Of a DNA stretch of 64,000 bases, positions 26,069 through 35,924 are shown piece by piece. Within the stretch, counting starts at the first letter, position 1. Every line of letters begins with the position of its first letter. Source of the DNA: Mycolicibacterium hassiacum DSM 44199 (GTDB taxonomy: Bacteria; Actinomycetota; Actinomycetes; Mycobacteriales; Mycobacteriaceae); the NCBI RefSeq assembly GCF_900603025.1, contig NZ_LR026975.1, forward strand, positions 124,001 through 188,000, given 5' to 3'. Both the position numbers and the translations under genes were made by a program. The notes under the pieces are model-generated. The model worked only from the letters and a program-made list of their open reading frames with translations, was not told the origin of the DNA and ran no database searches.

Positions 26069-27784
26069 TCAGGTCGCGAGCTGCTGCAGGCGCCGCGCCA
26101 GGCCCGACGCCCGCACCGCGCGCCGCTGCACCGCCGCGCGCACCGACGCCTCCGGGCCGACCACCCGGATCCGCTGTTTCGCCCGGGTCACCGCGGTGTA
26201 GAACAGCTCGCGGGTCAACAGCCGCGAATCCTCCGGCGGCAACAGCACCGTGACGTCACGGGCCTGGCTGCCCTGCGACTTGTGGATGGTCATCGCGAAC
26301 ATGGTCTCCACATCGGCGAGCCGGCTGGTGGCGAACTCCAGCCCGCCGGCGAACACCACGCGCATCCCGTCCGCGCGCACCACGGTGATGCCGGTGTCGC
26401 CGTTGTACAGCCCGAGGCCGTAGTCGTTGGAGCGCACCAACACCGGCCGGCCCGGATACCAGTCCGCCCAGATCGGCTCGCCGGTCCGCTCGGCGAGCCA
26501 CCGCTGGACCTGACCGTTCCAGTGGCGCACCCCGAACGGGCCGCGCCGGTGCGCGCACAACAACCGGTGCTCGTCCAAATGGGCCAGCGCGCGGTCGTGG
26601 TCGCCCAGCACCGCGGCCTGCCGCAGGTCGATCGCCCACCGCACCACCACATCTCGCAGCGGATCCGCCGGATCGTCGGTGTCGAGCCATTCGATGTGCG
26701 GATCACCCGCACGCAGCAATTCGATCGTCGCGTCGGCATTCCCCGAGCGGATCGCCGCGGCCAGGGCGCCGATCGACGCGCCGAACCGGTGCGGCGTCTT
26801 GAGCTCGGCGATGCGTTCGGCTCCCAGCCCGTCGACCAGGTCGGCCAGCACCGCGCCCGCCTCCACCGAGGCCAGCTGATCCGGATCGCCGACCAGGATC
26901 AGCCGGGCATCGGGCCGCACCGCCTCCAGCAGCCGCGCCATCATCGTCAACGACACCATCGAGGTCTCGTCGACGACGATCACCTCGTGCGGCAACCGGT
27001 TGCCGCGGTGGTGGCGGAACCGGGCCGAGGTGTCCGGCCGGCTGCCCAACAACCGATGCAGGGTGGTGGCCTGCAGCCCCGCCAGCGCCTGCTGGTCGGC
27101 GGCGGGCAGCTTGGCCACCTCGAGCTGCACCGCCTCCTGCAGCCGCGCGGCGGCCTTGCCGGTGGGGGCGGCCAACGCGATGCGGCGGCGGGTGCCGTCG
27201 GCCAGCAGCGCCAGTAGCCGCGCCACGGTCGTGGTCTTGCCGGTGCCCGGCCCGCCGGTGAGCACGGTCAGCCCTTGGCGCAAAGCGACTTTCGCGGCAG
27301 CCCGCTGTTCCTCGTAGCCCTCGGGGAAGAGCCGGTCGATCTGCGGCGACCGGTGTCGGGGGGTGGTGTTGACCAACGCGAGCACGTCGTCGCAGACCTG
27401 CCGTTCCTCGAGCCAGTACCGGTCCAGGTACAGCAGCCCCTCGTCGAGGCGCAGCACCGGCGGCGAGGAGGCGAGCGGGCTGGCCGCCACCGCCGCCGGC
27501 CAGGCAACGGGGTCCGGCCACGGCAGCCCGTCGACGCCGACCTGTGCGGGCAGCTCCCGCAGGTCCACGCACACCGACCCGTTGCGCAGCGCGCGCACCG
27601 TCATGGCCAGCGCCAACGCCACCGTCTCGTCGGACTCGCCGCCGAGCTCGCAGAGCCGCTGCGCCACATGGACTTCCGGTGACTCCAGCATTCCGGCCGC
27701 GACGAACGCGCGCAATAGGCCGGTGGCGTGCGCCGGAACCCGCCACGAATCGCCCGTCCGCCCTTCGGCCATGGTCTCGGTCAT
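26069..27784 (-). CDS. recD: Exodeoxyribonuclease V subunit RecD
   Basis: 571 residues, the 5'-3' helicase subunit of RecBCD, which processes DNA double-strand ends in the cytoplasm. Walker A LTGGPGTGKTTTVARLL lies near residue 175, Walker B VIVDETSMVSL near 272, and the 2B-type motif TIHKSQGSQ near 502, followed by LFYTAVTRAKQRI. It starts at ATG 27784, overlapping the recB stop (ATGA). The order recC-recB-recD matches M. tuberculosis Rv0631c-Rv0629c. In mycobacteria RecBCD acts in single-strand annealing, with AdnAB taking the main recombination role. Confidence 0.95.
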   Translation of the reverse strand: MTETMAEGRTGDSWRVPAHATGLLRAFVAAGMLESPEVHVAQRLCELGGESDETVALALAMTVRALRNGSVCVDLRELPAQVGVDGLPWPDPVAWPAAVAASPLASSPPVLRLDEGLLYLDRYWLEERQVCDDVLALVNTTPRHRSPQIDRLFPEGYEEQRAAAKVALRQGLTVLTGGPGTGKTTTVARLLALLADGTRRRIALAAPTGKAAARLQEAVQLEVAKLPAADQQALAGLQATTLHRLLGSRPDTSARFRHHRGNRLPHEVIVVDETSMVSLTMMARLLEAVRPDARLILVGDPDQLASVEAGAVLADLVDGLGAERIAELKTPHRFGASIGALAAAIRSGNADATIELLRAGDPHIEWLDTDDPADPLRDVVVRWAIDLRQAAVLGDHDRALAHLDEHRLLCAHRRGPFGVRHWNGQVQRWLAERTGEPIWADWYPGRPVLVRSNDYGLGLYNGDTGITVVRADGMRVVFAGGLEFATSRLADVETMFAMTIHKSQGSQARDVTVLLPPEDSRLLTRELFYTAVTRAKQRIRVVGPEASVRAAVQRRAVRASGLARRLQQLAT

Positions 27785-30700
27785 GCCGCGGCCTCACCGG
27801 CGTCGAGCAGATCCGACAGTGCGGTGATCAGCGCCGCCGGCGGGCGCCAGCTGAACACCCCGGCGGGATGCCCGTCGACAACCGGGGTGTCCGGCCCGCA
27901 CATGCCGCGCAGGAACAGGTACAGCACCCCGCCGAGGTGCTGCTCGGGGTGGTAGTCCGTCAGCCGCCAGCGCAGGAAGCGGTGCAGCACAACGCTGTAC
28001 AGCAGCGCCTGCAGCGGGTAGTCGGAGTGCAGCATGGCCTCTACCAGCCGGGGCCGGGCGTAGTCGGCCGCGGTGAGCGGCCGGGACGGGTCGCCGAGCC
28101 AGTTGGTCTTGTAGTCCACCACCAGGTAGCGGCCGTTGATGCGCAGCACCGCGTCGACCGACCCGGTCAGGTAGCCCCGCAGCGGCTGGCCGGCCAGCGG
28201 CGGGGTGGTGAGGCGCTCGGCGTACGGCGCCAGCACGTCGTCGGCGGGCAGCAGCTCGGTCAGCAGCCGGCCGACGTCGGCCAATCGGATGTCCGGCGCG
28301 TCGGTACGCAGATCCCCTCCCGCCAAGGGGAATTCGAACTCCATCTCCCGCATCCGGTCGCGCAACCCGATCCGGCGCAGCGTCAACCCGTCGGCCAGCG
28401 GGCCCAGCGGGGTGTCGTGCATCGGCACCATCGCCGCGGCCAGCTCGGCGGGCGGAATGTCGACCGGCCACCAGCGGGAGTGTTCGCGGATCTTCGCCTC
28501 CAGCTCGGCTGCGAGGTCGGCGGCGAACGGGTCGGCGTGCTCGAGCACGGCGTGCACCAGGGTGCCGAGCTTGGCGCCGGTCGGCAGGTCGGCCATCGGC
28601 GACGGCATGTCGGCGCCGACCGCCTCGGCGGTCACCGGGATCTCGGCGGCCTCGTCGTCGAGCTCGATCACCTCCGGTTCGCTGCTGACCGGTGCCGACT
28701 CCCGGACCCGGATCAGGCCCGAGTACGACGTGCGCCGCCACGCGGTGTCGATGCTGCGGTGGAAGTGGCGCGCCTGCAGGGTCTCCGGGATCGGCTGCTG
28801 CGGCAGCGCAGGCACCTCCGCCGGCACCGACTCCTCGACCACCGGCCCGCCGGCGGCCTCCCACTGTTTGAAGATCTCCCAGGCGTCCTCGTCGGGGACG
28901 GTCTCCGGCACGCATTGATCCGGAACCGCGGCATCGCCCGGCCGGCGGCCCCGCAGCAGCCGCGACAACCCACCGTTGCGCTCGTCCCACGACGGTGCCC
29001 ACCAGGCCACCACCTGCGACTGGGCCCGGGTCAGCGCCACGTAGGTCAGCCGGCTGTCGTCGCTGGCGTCCTCGGCGCGGCCCTGCCGCCGCACCGTGGC
29101 GTAGTCGGGGCTGCCCGGCCCGCCGACGTGCAGACACCGGGTCTGGTCCTCGTGGTAGAGGATCAAATCCTGTTTGCGGACATAGCGATTGAACGCGAAC
29201 GGCAGATACACCACCGGGAACTGCAGCCCCTTGGCGGCGAACACCGTCATCACCTGCACCGCGTCGGCGTCGGTGTCCAGCCGCCGGTACCGCTGATCGG
29301 CACCGGCCCGGTTGCCCTCCTCCTGCTGGGTGCGCAGCCAGTCCCGCAACGCCGGCAGCGTGTAGTGCTCGCGGTGCGCCGTCTCCTGCAGCAGCTGCGT
29401 CACGTGCGCGAGGTCGGTCAGCAGCCGCTCCCCGCCCTGGCACGACAGCACCCGGTCGGCCATCCCGGCCAGCCGGGCGGCCTCGAACACCGCCGCCACC
29501 CCGCGCTCGCGGGCATACCCTGCCCACTCGCGCAGCGTTCCGGCCACCCGGTCGGTCACCGCGTCCCCACCGGCGGCCAGCGATTCGGCGGTCTCCCCGA
29601 AGAACACCGTCGCCGCGGCCGCCCGCACCATCCCGGCCCGGTGCGGTTGGTCGAACGCCTCGAGCAGACACAGCCAGTCCTCGGCCGCCCGGGACCCGAA
29701 GATGCCGGCGTCGCCGTGGTAGACCGCCGGGATGCCGTGCTCGCACAGGGCCTCGTAGCAGGCGCGGGCATCCTTGTGCTGTTCGACGATCACCGCGATG
29801 TCACCGGCGGTGAGCGGCTTGCCGTCGAAGGTCGCGCCGCTGGTCAACAGCGCGCCGACGTCGGCGGCCAGGTCGGCCGGAATGTGCCGGCGCAGTTCGT
29901 CGATCGGAATCGTCCTGTCCGCGTTGCACCCCAGCGTTTCCCGGCGCACCACCCGCAGCCGGAACGGGTCCGGGCGCGGTGCACCGGACAGGCGCGATCC
30001 GCGATGGTGCGCCTCGATCGGGTGCACGACGATGCGCGGGTCGCCCAGCTGCGCACCCCGCAGCACCGCCTGCAGCCGGTCGACCAGCGCGCCGTCGGAC
30101 CGCCAGTTGGTGTTGAGCGTCATCCGGGTGCCCGCGGTCTCGGCGGCGCTGAGATAGGTGACGATGTCGCCACCACGGAACGAGTAGATCGCCTGCTTGG
30201 GATCGCCGATCAGAATCAGCGTCGAGCGGCCGGAGAACGCCCGGTCCAGCACCGTCCACTGCACCGGGTCGGTGTCCTGGAACTCGTCGACGAACACCAC
30301 CGGCCAGCGCTGCTGCATGCGCAGCCGCGCCGGCGAATCGTCGGATGCCAGCGCGTCGGCGAGCCGAGTCAGCAGGTCGTCGTAGCCGAGAATGCCGCGG
30401 CGGCGCTTGCGGATCTCCAGTTCGGCGCGCACCTCATGGGCGAACCGCACACAGACGGCCGCCCGCGAGTCCGGCGGCGGGTCGAGTGGACGGATCTCGG
30501 TTGCCGGCTGATTGACCACCTCCCTGGCGAGCTGGCGCGCATCCCGGTAGGAGACCGGCGGATCGTCCTCGCCGCCGAAATGCGCCAGATACAGATCGTC
30601 GACGATCTCGGTCACCAGATCGTCGAGGCTCTCCACCAGCGTGACCCCGCTGTCGGTGTCACCGGCCACGCCCAGCGAGCGCAGCACCAGCTGGCAGAAC

Positions 30701-31071
30701 TGGTGGGTGGTCGCGATCGTGGCCGAGTCGAACGCGGTCAGCGCATCGCGCAGCCGCTCAGCCCGGGCGCGGACCTCCTCGGCGTCCCCGCGCAGCAGGT
30801 GCGCCAGCACCTCGTTGTCGCCGACGGTCGCCGGATCGTCGAATGCGGCCACCGCGTCGGCGATCTGGCGGCGCACCCGATCACGCAACTCCTGGGTGGC
30901 CGCCCGGCTGAAGGTGATCAACAGCATCTGGTCCAGCGTGGCCGTGCCCTCGGCCAGATAGCGGGTCACCAGATTCGCCAGCGCGAACGTCTTGCCGGTG
31001 CCGGCGCTGGCCTCCAACACGATCGTCGAGCGCGGCTGGGGCAGCGGGCCGAGCAGATCGAACGGTTTCAT
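27781..31071 (-). CDS. recB: Exodeoxyribonuclease V subunit RecB
   Basis: 1096 residues. A UvrD-like helicase with Walker A EASAGTGKTFALANL at residues 20-34, motif II VVFVDEFQDTDPVQW near 255-270, VMTVFAAKGLQFPVVYLP and YVALTRAQSQVVAWW. The C-terminal nuclease domain shows the RecB-type YLVVDYKTNWLG near 985. It is the 3'-5' helicase and nuclease of RecBCD. It starts 10 bp after recC and overlaps recD by 4 bp, so the three are one operon. Length is close to the family norm for actinobacteria. Confidence 0.95.
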   Translation of the reverse strand: MKPFDLLGPLPQPRSTIVLEASAGTGKTFALANLVTRYLAEGTATLDQMLLITFSRAATQELRDRVRRQIADAVAAFDDPATVGDNEVLAHLLRGDAEEVRARAERLRDALTAFDSATIATTHQFCQLVLRSLGVAGDTDSGVTLVESLDDLVTEIVDDLYLAHFGGEDDPPVSYRDARQLAREVVNQPATEIRPLDPPPDSRAAVCVRFAHEVRAELEIRKRRRGILGYDDLLTRLADALASDDSPARLRMQQRWPVVFVDEFQDTDPVQWTVLDRAFSGRSTLILIGDPKQAIYSFRGGDIVTYLSAAETAGTRMTLNTNWRSDGALVDRLQAVLRGAQLGDPRIVVHPIEAHHRGSRLSGAPRPDPFRLRVVRRETLGCNADRTIPIDELRRHIPADLAADVGALLTSGATFDGKPLTAGDIAVIVEQHKDARACYEALCEHGIPAVYHGDAGIFGSRAAEDWLCLLEAFDQPHRAGMVRAAAATVFFGETAESLAAGGDAVTDRVAGTLREWAGYARERGVAAVFEAARLAGMADRVLSCQGGERLLTDLAHVTQLLQETAHREHYTLPALRDWLRTQQEEGNRAGADQRYRRLDTDADAVQVMTVFAAKGLQFPVVYLPFAFNRYVRKQDLILYHEDQTRCLHVGGPGSPDYATVRRQGRAEDASDDSRLTYVALTRAQSQVVAWWAPSWDERNGGLSRLLRGRRPGDAAVPDQCVPETVPDEDAWEIFKQWEAAGGPVVEESVPAEVPALPQQPIPETLQARHFHRSIDTAWRRTSYSGLIRVRESAPVSSEPEVIELDDEAAEIPVTAEAVGADMPSPMADLPTGAKLGTLVHAVLEHADPFAADLAAELEAKIREHSRWWPVDIPPAELAAAMVPMHDTPLGPLADGLTLRRIGLRDRMREMEFEFPLAGGDLRTDAPDIRLADVGRLLTELLPADDVLAPYAERLTTPPLAGQPLRGYLTGSVDAVLRINGRYLVVDYKTNWLGDPSRPLTAADYARPRLVEAMLHSDYPLQALLYSVVLHRFLRWRLTDYHPEQHLGGVLYLFLRGMCGPDTPVVDGHPAGVFSWRPPAALITALSDLLDAGEAAA

Positions 31072-31081
31072 CCCTGCACCT

Positions 31082-34000
31082 TCATCGCTGCACCGCCTCC
31101 AGCATCGGCAGCCACAATCGGCCGGCGTACCCGTCGAGCCCGCGGTCGATGAGCGCGCTCAGGGGGGCACGCTCGCCGAACGCGCGCTGGTTGGCCTTGT
31201 CGACGTCCTCACCCTCGTAGAAGTCCGTCGACTTCCAGCGCTTCATCGCCGGCGCCACCGGGTCGCGGCCGCGGTGGCGGGCCTCAGCCCAGGCATAGGA
31301 AGTCTTGGGCGGCAACGGAAGCGGGATGCGGCGGCCTTCGTCGTACATCGCCACCAGCCCGGCCAGCAGTTCCGCCGCGGCGTCGGGCGGGCCGATGAGG
31401 GTGTCCACCCGCGGCCGGTCGCCGGACTTGTTGCGGCCGATGCAGACCGCCGTCCAGTCGCCGTCCGGGTCATGGGCGCACAACGCCAGCAACGGAATCC
31501 AGGCCTGCAGGCCGTGCCGGCCGTCGAGCTTGGAGTAGGTCACCGAGACCAGCCGCCTGCCGAACACCGGTGCCACCGTGCCGGTCAGCCGCCGGCCGCC
31601 GCCCAGATCGATGTACACGTCGATCGCGCTCGGGTCGGCGTCCCGGAACCGGTTCGCGGTGTCGGCCAGCGCCTGCGATCGGGCGCAGATGTCGCGGGCG
31701 CGGCGCCAGCCGAGCTTGCCCGGCGGCAGGGTGCCGCGGCGCCATTCGGCCTGACACGCCTGCTTGGGCTCCATACCGCGCAGCATGTCCTGCAGCATGC
31801 GGTCGCCGACCGTCCACTCCTGCAGCGCGTCGAGATCGACCGGCATGGCGTCCTCGATCCCGTCGACCTCCCACGGCAGCGTGAAGTCCAGCGCCCGGAA
31901 GAACCCCCGCACCGGATCCCGGAAGAACGCCACCAGGTCGGCGAGGACCACGTCGTCGGCGGGCGGTGCGGGCAGCGGCCCGGAGACGAACGGCGGCGGG
32001 GCGGTGCGCTCACCGCTGCGGGCCCGCGCGGCCGTGCAGGCGGCCGGGTCGAAGCTGAACGACCGATCCGGCGGCATGCCCAGCTCACCCGGCACCACGT
32101 TGCGGATATCGAACGGCTGCAACGGATGTCTGGTGACGACGCGGTCGCGCACCGGAGCCTCGGTGGTCGCGTCGAGCGCGTCGAGCAGTTCGGCCAGCGG
32201 CACCGCGGGCGGGCGCTCCAGCCCGGAGTACTCGTTGGCGCCGGTGTAGGTGACGACGAGCTTCTCGGTGGCGGCGCCGATCGCGTCGAGCAGCAGCTGG
32301 CGGTCCTCGGAGCGGATGTCGCGCTCCCCGGTCATCGGATCGCGGGCCAGCACGTCGTCGCCGTCGACCACACCGTGGCGGGGGAAGACACCGTCGTCGA
32401 GGCCGACCAGGCACACCACCCGGTGCGGCACCGAACGCATCGGCACCATCGTGCACACGGTCAGCGTGCCGGTGCGGAAGTTCGCGCGGGTGGGGCGGCC
32501 GGCGAGGTGACGCTGCAGCAGCGCCTTGACGTCGGACAGCCGCAGCTCGGTGCCGGCGCGGTCGCCCGCGGTGGCCAGCACGTCGGCGAACTCGCGCTGC
32601 AGCTGGCTGATCTGCCACGCGTCGTCGTCGCCGACCTCGGTGAGGGCGAGGATGCCGTCCTCGAGCGCTCGCAGCCAGTCCCGCAGCGGCTGGGCGCCCG
32701 TCAGTGCGGCCACCACGTCGCGCAGCCGGGTGATGTACTCGGCGAGCTGGCCGGCCAACTCGATGCGGTCGCTGCCGACGTCGTCCAGCGGCAGCGTCCT
32801 GTCCAGCCAGGCGTGCGAGTCGTCGGACATCGCCACCCCGGCCAGCACCCGGTCGATCCCGAATTCCCAGGTGTTCTGGACGAACTCGATGCCGTACGGG
32901 GTGCGGTGGTCGGCGTCGAAACCCCACCGGATGTTGGCCTGGCGCACCCAGCGGGTGATGTCGGCGAGGTTGTCGTCGGTGAAGCCGAACCGGGCCCGCA
33001 CCGGCGCGGCGTGCGCGAGGTCGAGCACCTCGCTGGCGGTGGCGCGCCCGCCGGCCAGCTCCAACAGCGCCGACGCCACCCCGAGCAGCGGGTTGGTCTG
33101 CACCAGCGAGCGGTCGGCGAGCCGGACCCGCAGCTGGTGCGCGGGGTGCAGGTCCGGCATCAGGTCACCGAGCCCGAACGCGGCGACGATCAGCGGGGCG
33201 TAGGTCTCGATGTCCGGGCACATCACCAGGATGTCGCGGGGCTGAGGCGTCGGGTCGTCGGCGAGCAGCCCGAGCAGCACCTCGCGCAGCACCTCGATCT
33301 GGCGGGCCGGGCCGTGGCAGCTGTGCACCTGCACCGACCGGTCGCCCTCGCGCAGCCGGCGGCCCGCCGGGCGCACCGCGTTGGCGGCGATGTCGGACTG
33401 CAGCCAGCCGAGCAGGGTGTCCGGATGGTCGCGGGTGCCGAGGAACTCGTCGGTCGCCGGCGCGGCGGGCAGGCTGCGCTGCAGTTCGCGCAGATCGCGC
33501 CCCAGCGTGGCCAGCAGCGGGTGCCCGACGAGGCGGTGGCTGGTGTCGTCACGGCGGGGTGTGGGGTGCTTGACGTCGCGCAGGGCGCGCCACAGGTCGT
33601 CGCTGGGGTGCGGCAGCCACAGGTGCAGGTCGTGGTGGGTGGCGAGCGCCTCGAGCAGTTCGATGTCGGTGGCCGGTAACCGGGTGTAGCCGAACAGCGA
33701 GACGCGCTGCGGCAGGTCGGTCGGCGACTCCTGAAGCCGGGCAACGGTTTTCGCGTGGCGCACATGCGGCGGGTCGGCGTCGACGACGGCCAGCAGCGCC
33801 CGCCACAGGTGCGGCTGCCAGGCCAGGTCCGGATCGAGCTTACCGCCGGCGCCGTCGGTGGCCCGACCGTTCTCCCAGTCGATGAGCAGCTGCGGGCGCT
33901 GGCGGGCGTAGGACGCGAACAACCCGGCCAGTCGGCGTGCCACCGCGTAGCGCCGGCCGGCGCGCAGCTCGCGTTCCTCACCGTCGGTGAAATGCCCGAG

Positions 34001-34348
34001 ATGGGTCGCCAGCGTCGCGCACCACGGTTCGTCGCAGCTGGCGTCGATGACCTCCAGCAGCGGCCATACCATCGCGTCCGGCGACCACGGATCGTCGTCG
34101 GCGGTGCCGGTGAGCTCGGCGATCAGCGAGCCGGGGGAGCGGAACTCGATCCCGGCGCACACGCCGTCGGCCCGGTTTCCGCGGCCGAGGATCAGCGACA
34201 GCCGTTGGCTGAGCCAGCGTTCGATCCCCTTCGCCGGAACGATGACCAGTTCTTCGGCGAACGGGTCGTCGAGCGGTTCGGACAGCAGCGCACCGAGGCC
34301 GTCGGCCAGCAGATCGGTGCGTTCCGCCCGGTGGATGTGAAGCGCCAT
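31082..34348 (-). CDS. recC: Exodeoxyribonuclease V subunit RecC
   Basis: 1088 residues from ATG 34348 (MALHIHRAERTDLLADGL). The frame stays open upstream to 35062, but that part is antisense to the phosphatase gene and not RecC-like. RecC landmarks: FAEELVIVPAKGIERWLSQRL near the N terminus, the helicase-like DILVMCPDIETYAPLI, YIEFVQNTWEFG-like pocket region at about residues 480-500, and VVCLVGLDDGVFPR. RecC holds the complex together and recognises recombination signals. It is first in the recC-recB-recD operon, and its start is 174 bp from the divergent phosphatase gene. Confidence 0.93.
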   Translation of the reverse strand: MALHIHRAERTDLLADGLGALLSEPLDDPFAEELVIVPAKGIERWLSQRLSLILGRGNRADGVCAGIEFRSPGSLIAELTGTADDDPWSPDAMVWPLLEVIDASCDEPWCATLATHLGHFTDGEERELRAGRRYAVARRLAGLFASYARQRPQLLIDWENGRATDGAGGKLDPDLAWQPHLWRALLAVVDADPPHVRHAKTVARLQESPTDLPQRVSLFGYTRLPATDIELLEALATHHDLHLWLPHPSDDLWRALRDVKHPTPRRDDTSHRLVGHPLLATLGRDLRELQRSLPAAPATDEFLGTRDHPDTLLGWLQSDIAANAVRPAGRRLREGDRSVQVHSCHGPARQIEVLREVLLGLLADDPTPQPRDILVMCPDIETYAPLIVAAFGLGDLMPDLHPAHQLRVRLADRSLVQTNPLLGVASALLELAGGRATASEVLDLAHAAPVRARFGFTDDNLADITRWVRQANIRWGFDADHRTPYGIEFVQNTWEFGIDRVLAGVAMSDDSHAWLDRTLPLDDVGSDRIELAGQLAEYITRLRDVVAALTGAQPLRDWLRALEDGILALTEVGDDDAWQISQLQREFADVLATAGDRAGTELRLSDVKALLQRHLAGRPTRANFRTGTLTVCTMVPMRSVPHRVVCLVGLDDGVFPRHGVVDGDDVLARDPMTGERDIRSEDRQLLLDAIGAATEKLVVTYTGANEYSGLERPPAVPLAELLDALDATTEAPVRDRVVTRHPLQPFDIRNVVPGELGMPPDRSFSFDPAACTAARARSGERTAPPPFVSGPLPAPPADDVVLADLVAFFRDPVRGFFRALDFTLPWEVDGIEDAMPVDLDALQEWTVGDRMLQDMLRGMEPKQACQAEWRRGTLPPGKLGWRRARDICARSQALADTANRFRDADPSAIDVYIDLGGGRRLTGTVAPVFGRRLVSVTYSKLDGRHGLQAWIPLLALCAHDPDGDWTAVCIGRNKSGDRPRVDTLIGPPDAAAELLAGLVAMYDEGRRIPLPLPPKTSYAWAEARHRGRDPVAPAMKRWKSTDFYEGEDVDKANQRAFGERAPLSALIDRGLDGYAGRLWLPMLEAVQR

Positions 34349-34522
34349 CGTTCGCCACCCTAAGAGGTGGGTGCGACGGTTGTCGGCAACCGGCCGGATT
34401 CGTGTTCGGCCGGCGTGCCGTCCGGGTGCGGTGCGGACCGCCGGACGATGCCGAACGGCAAGCGGAGCAATCGGTTCCAGCCCGGAGTATGGTTCGGTGC
34501 ACATGGCGAAGGGGAGCGGGCA

Positions 34523-35251
34523 GTGGGCATAGCGGTGACGGCGTTCACCGACAAGGGGCTGGTGCGCGCCGCGAACGAGGACGCGCTGCTGGTCGGCGGC
34601 TGGACGTGCCAGGCGGAGGCCGGATCGCTGGTCCAGATGCGATTCGGCGACGACACGCCGTTCGTCGCCGCCGTCGCCGACGGTATGGGCGGGCATGTCG
34701 GCGGCAATTTGGCCAGCCGGGTCGCGCTGGCGGCGGTCGCCGAGCTCGCTCCGGGCTGGGAGACCGCCGACGACGTCGCCGAAGGGCTGCAGGAGGCCAA
34801 CGAGCGGGTGTTCCAGGTCGGGCAGAACGTCGAACTGCTCGGGATGGGCACGACGATCGCCGGCATCTGTGTGCTCGCCGACGAGGTGGTCGCCTTCAAC
34901 GTCGGTGACAGTCGGGTATACGGCATCAGCGACGGTGTCCTGCAACAGCTTTCGATCGACGACGCGATCCTCGACGCCCAGGGCAGGCCGACGCACACCA
35001 TCACGCAGGCGCTCGGCCAGCGGCTGCCGGTGGAGCCGCACCTGTCGATCCTGCCCCGCCACGGGGCGGGTTATCTGCTGTGCTCCGACGGGGTGAGCGG
35101 GATGATGCCGGACGAGCGGTTGGCGGAGGCGGTGCGGCAGACCGACCCGGCCGACGCCGCGGCGACGATCATCGACGCGGTCCGCCGGGCCGGGGCCCAG
35201 GACAACTTCTCGTTCGTGCTGATCTCGGTTTCGGCCGCCGCGTCCGAGTGA
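34523..35251 (+). CDS. PP2C-type serine/threonine protein phosphatase
   Basis: 242 residues from GTG 34523 (MGIAVTAFTDKGLVRAANED), preceded by AAGGGGAG about 8 bases upstream. Metal-binding PP2C motifs: VRAANEDALL, VAAVADGMGGHVGGNLAS, GMGTTIAGICV, NVGDSRVYGI, LLCSDGVSGM and QDNFSFVLI. It is a minimal single-domain cytoplasmic enzyme without membrane or sensor segments. It diverges from recC and converges with the HD-domain gene, 4 bp between stops. The partner kinase is unknown. Confidence 0.92.
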   Translation: MGIAVTAFTDKGLVRAANEDALLVGGWTCQAEAGSLVQMRFGDDTPFVAAVADGMGGHVGGNLASRVALAAVAELAPGWETADDVAEGLQEANERVFQVGQNVELLGMGTTIAGICVLADEVVAFNVGDSRVYGISDGVLQQLSIDDAILDAQGRPTHTITQALGQRLPVEPHLSILPRHGAGYLLCSDGVSGMMPDERLAEAVRQTDPADAAATIIDAVRRAGAQDNFSFVLISVSAAASE

Positions 35252-35255
35252 CGGG

Positions 35256-35867
35256 TCAGACGAGCACGACGCGTTCCTGCCCGTCGATGAGCCGTTTGAG
35301 CTCGCCGACGACGCGTTCGAGTTCGTCGACCATCCAGCTGGTCAGCCCCCGGCGACGGTAGAGCGCGAGCAGCTCGGCGAAGTACCACAGGTGTTCGGCG
35401 GGGTCGGTGACGGTGAACCGCTGCCACAGCGGCGGCCCGATCTCGCGGTAGTCGCGCAGCAGGCTGCGGGCGTTGTCGAGTTTGTCGGCGACCGACACCA
35501 GCAGGGTGTCCGCGCCGGCCGTGTTCAGGTGGGCGATGTGCGCCTCTTTGCGTTGCCGCCACGGCGGTTTCGGGCGGACGTCGGTGTCGCTGCACTCGGC
35601 GACCATGCGGGCGACGTCGTCGCCGAAGTTGGCGCGGATGTCCTCGACGGTCGCGGTGGTGTCCTCGACGGTGTCGTGCAGCAGCGCCGCGATGGCCTGG
35701 GCCTCGGTGCCGCCGTCGTTGATCACCAGCCCGGCGACGTTGAGCAGGTGGCCGATGTAGGGCGCGCCGCCGCCCTTGCGGACCTGGTTGTGGTGCAACA
35801 CCTCGGCGTAGACCAGCGCCTTGGCGAACTGCCCACCCAACGTCGGTGTCGACGTGTGCTCGCTCAT
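35256..35867 (-). CDS. HD-domain hydrolase resembling small alarmone hydrolases
   Basis: 203 residues from ATG 35867. The pattern is that of the RelA/SpoT hydrolase domain: HHNQVRKGGGAPYIGHLLNVA near residue 25, AALLHDTVEDT near 62 giving the HD and ED pairs, and VSVADKLDNARSLLRDY near 125, corresponding to the K-x2-D-x3-N motif. There is no synthetase or TGS domain, so if it acts on (p)ppGpp it would be a stand-alone hydrolase of the SAH/Mesh1 type. That activity is inference; other HD phosphohydrolases share part of the pattern. Repeat copy D lies just upstream. Confidence 0.8.
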   Translation of the reverse strand: MSEHTSTPTLGGQFAKALVYAEVLHHNQVRKGGGAPYIGHLLNVAGLVINDGGTEAQAIAALLHDTVEDTTATVEDIRANFGDDVARMVAECSDTDVRPKPPWRQRKEAHIAHLNTAGADTLLVSVADKLDNARSLLRDYREIGPPLWQRFTVTDPAEHLWYFAELLALYRRRGLTSWMVDELERVVGELKRLIDGQERVVLV

Positions 35868-35924
35868 CTGCGGTCACCTCCCGCCCTCGACGATAGTCGG
35901 GATGCCGCCGACCCCACCCCGGTT

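Noticed and set aside
3417-27784. A phage or integrative element around the cyclase gene
   Set aside because: No integrase, phage structural genes or tRNA attachment site were found; only the IS481-type element is a clear mobile unit.
27544-33679. Very long plus-strand open frames (about 1200 and 900 codons) opposite recB and recC
   Set aside because: They are antisense to clear RecB and RecC motifs, are rich in Arg, Gly, His and Gln, and have no recognisable domains; such frames arise from GC-rich codon bias.
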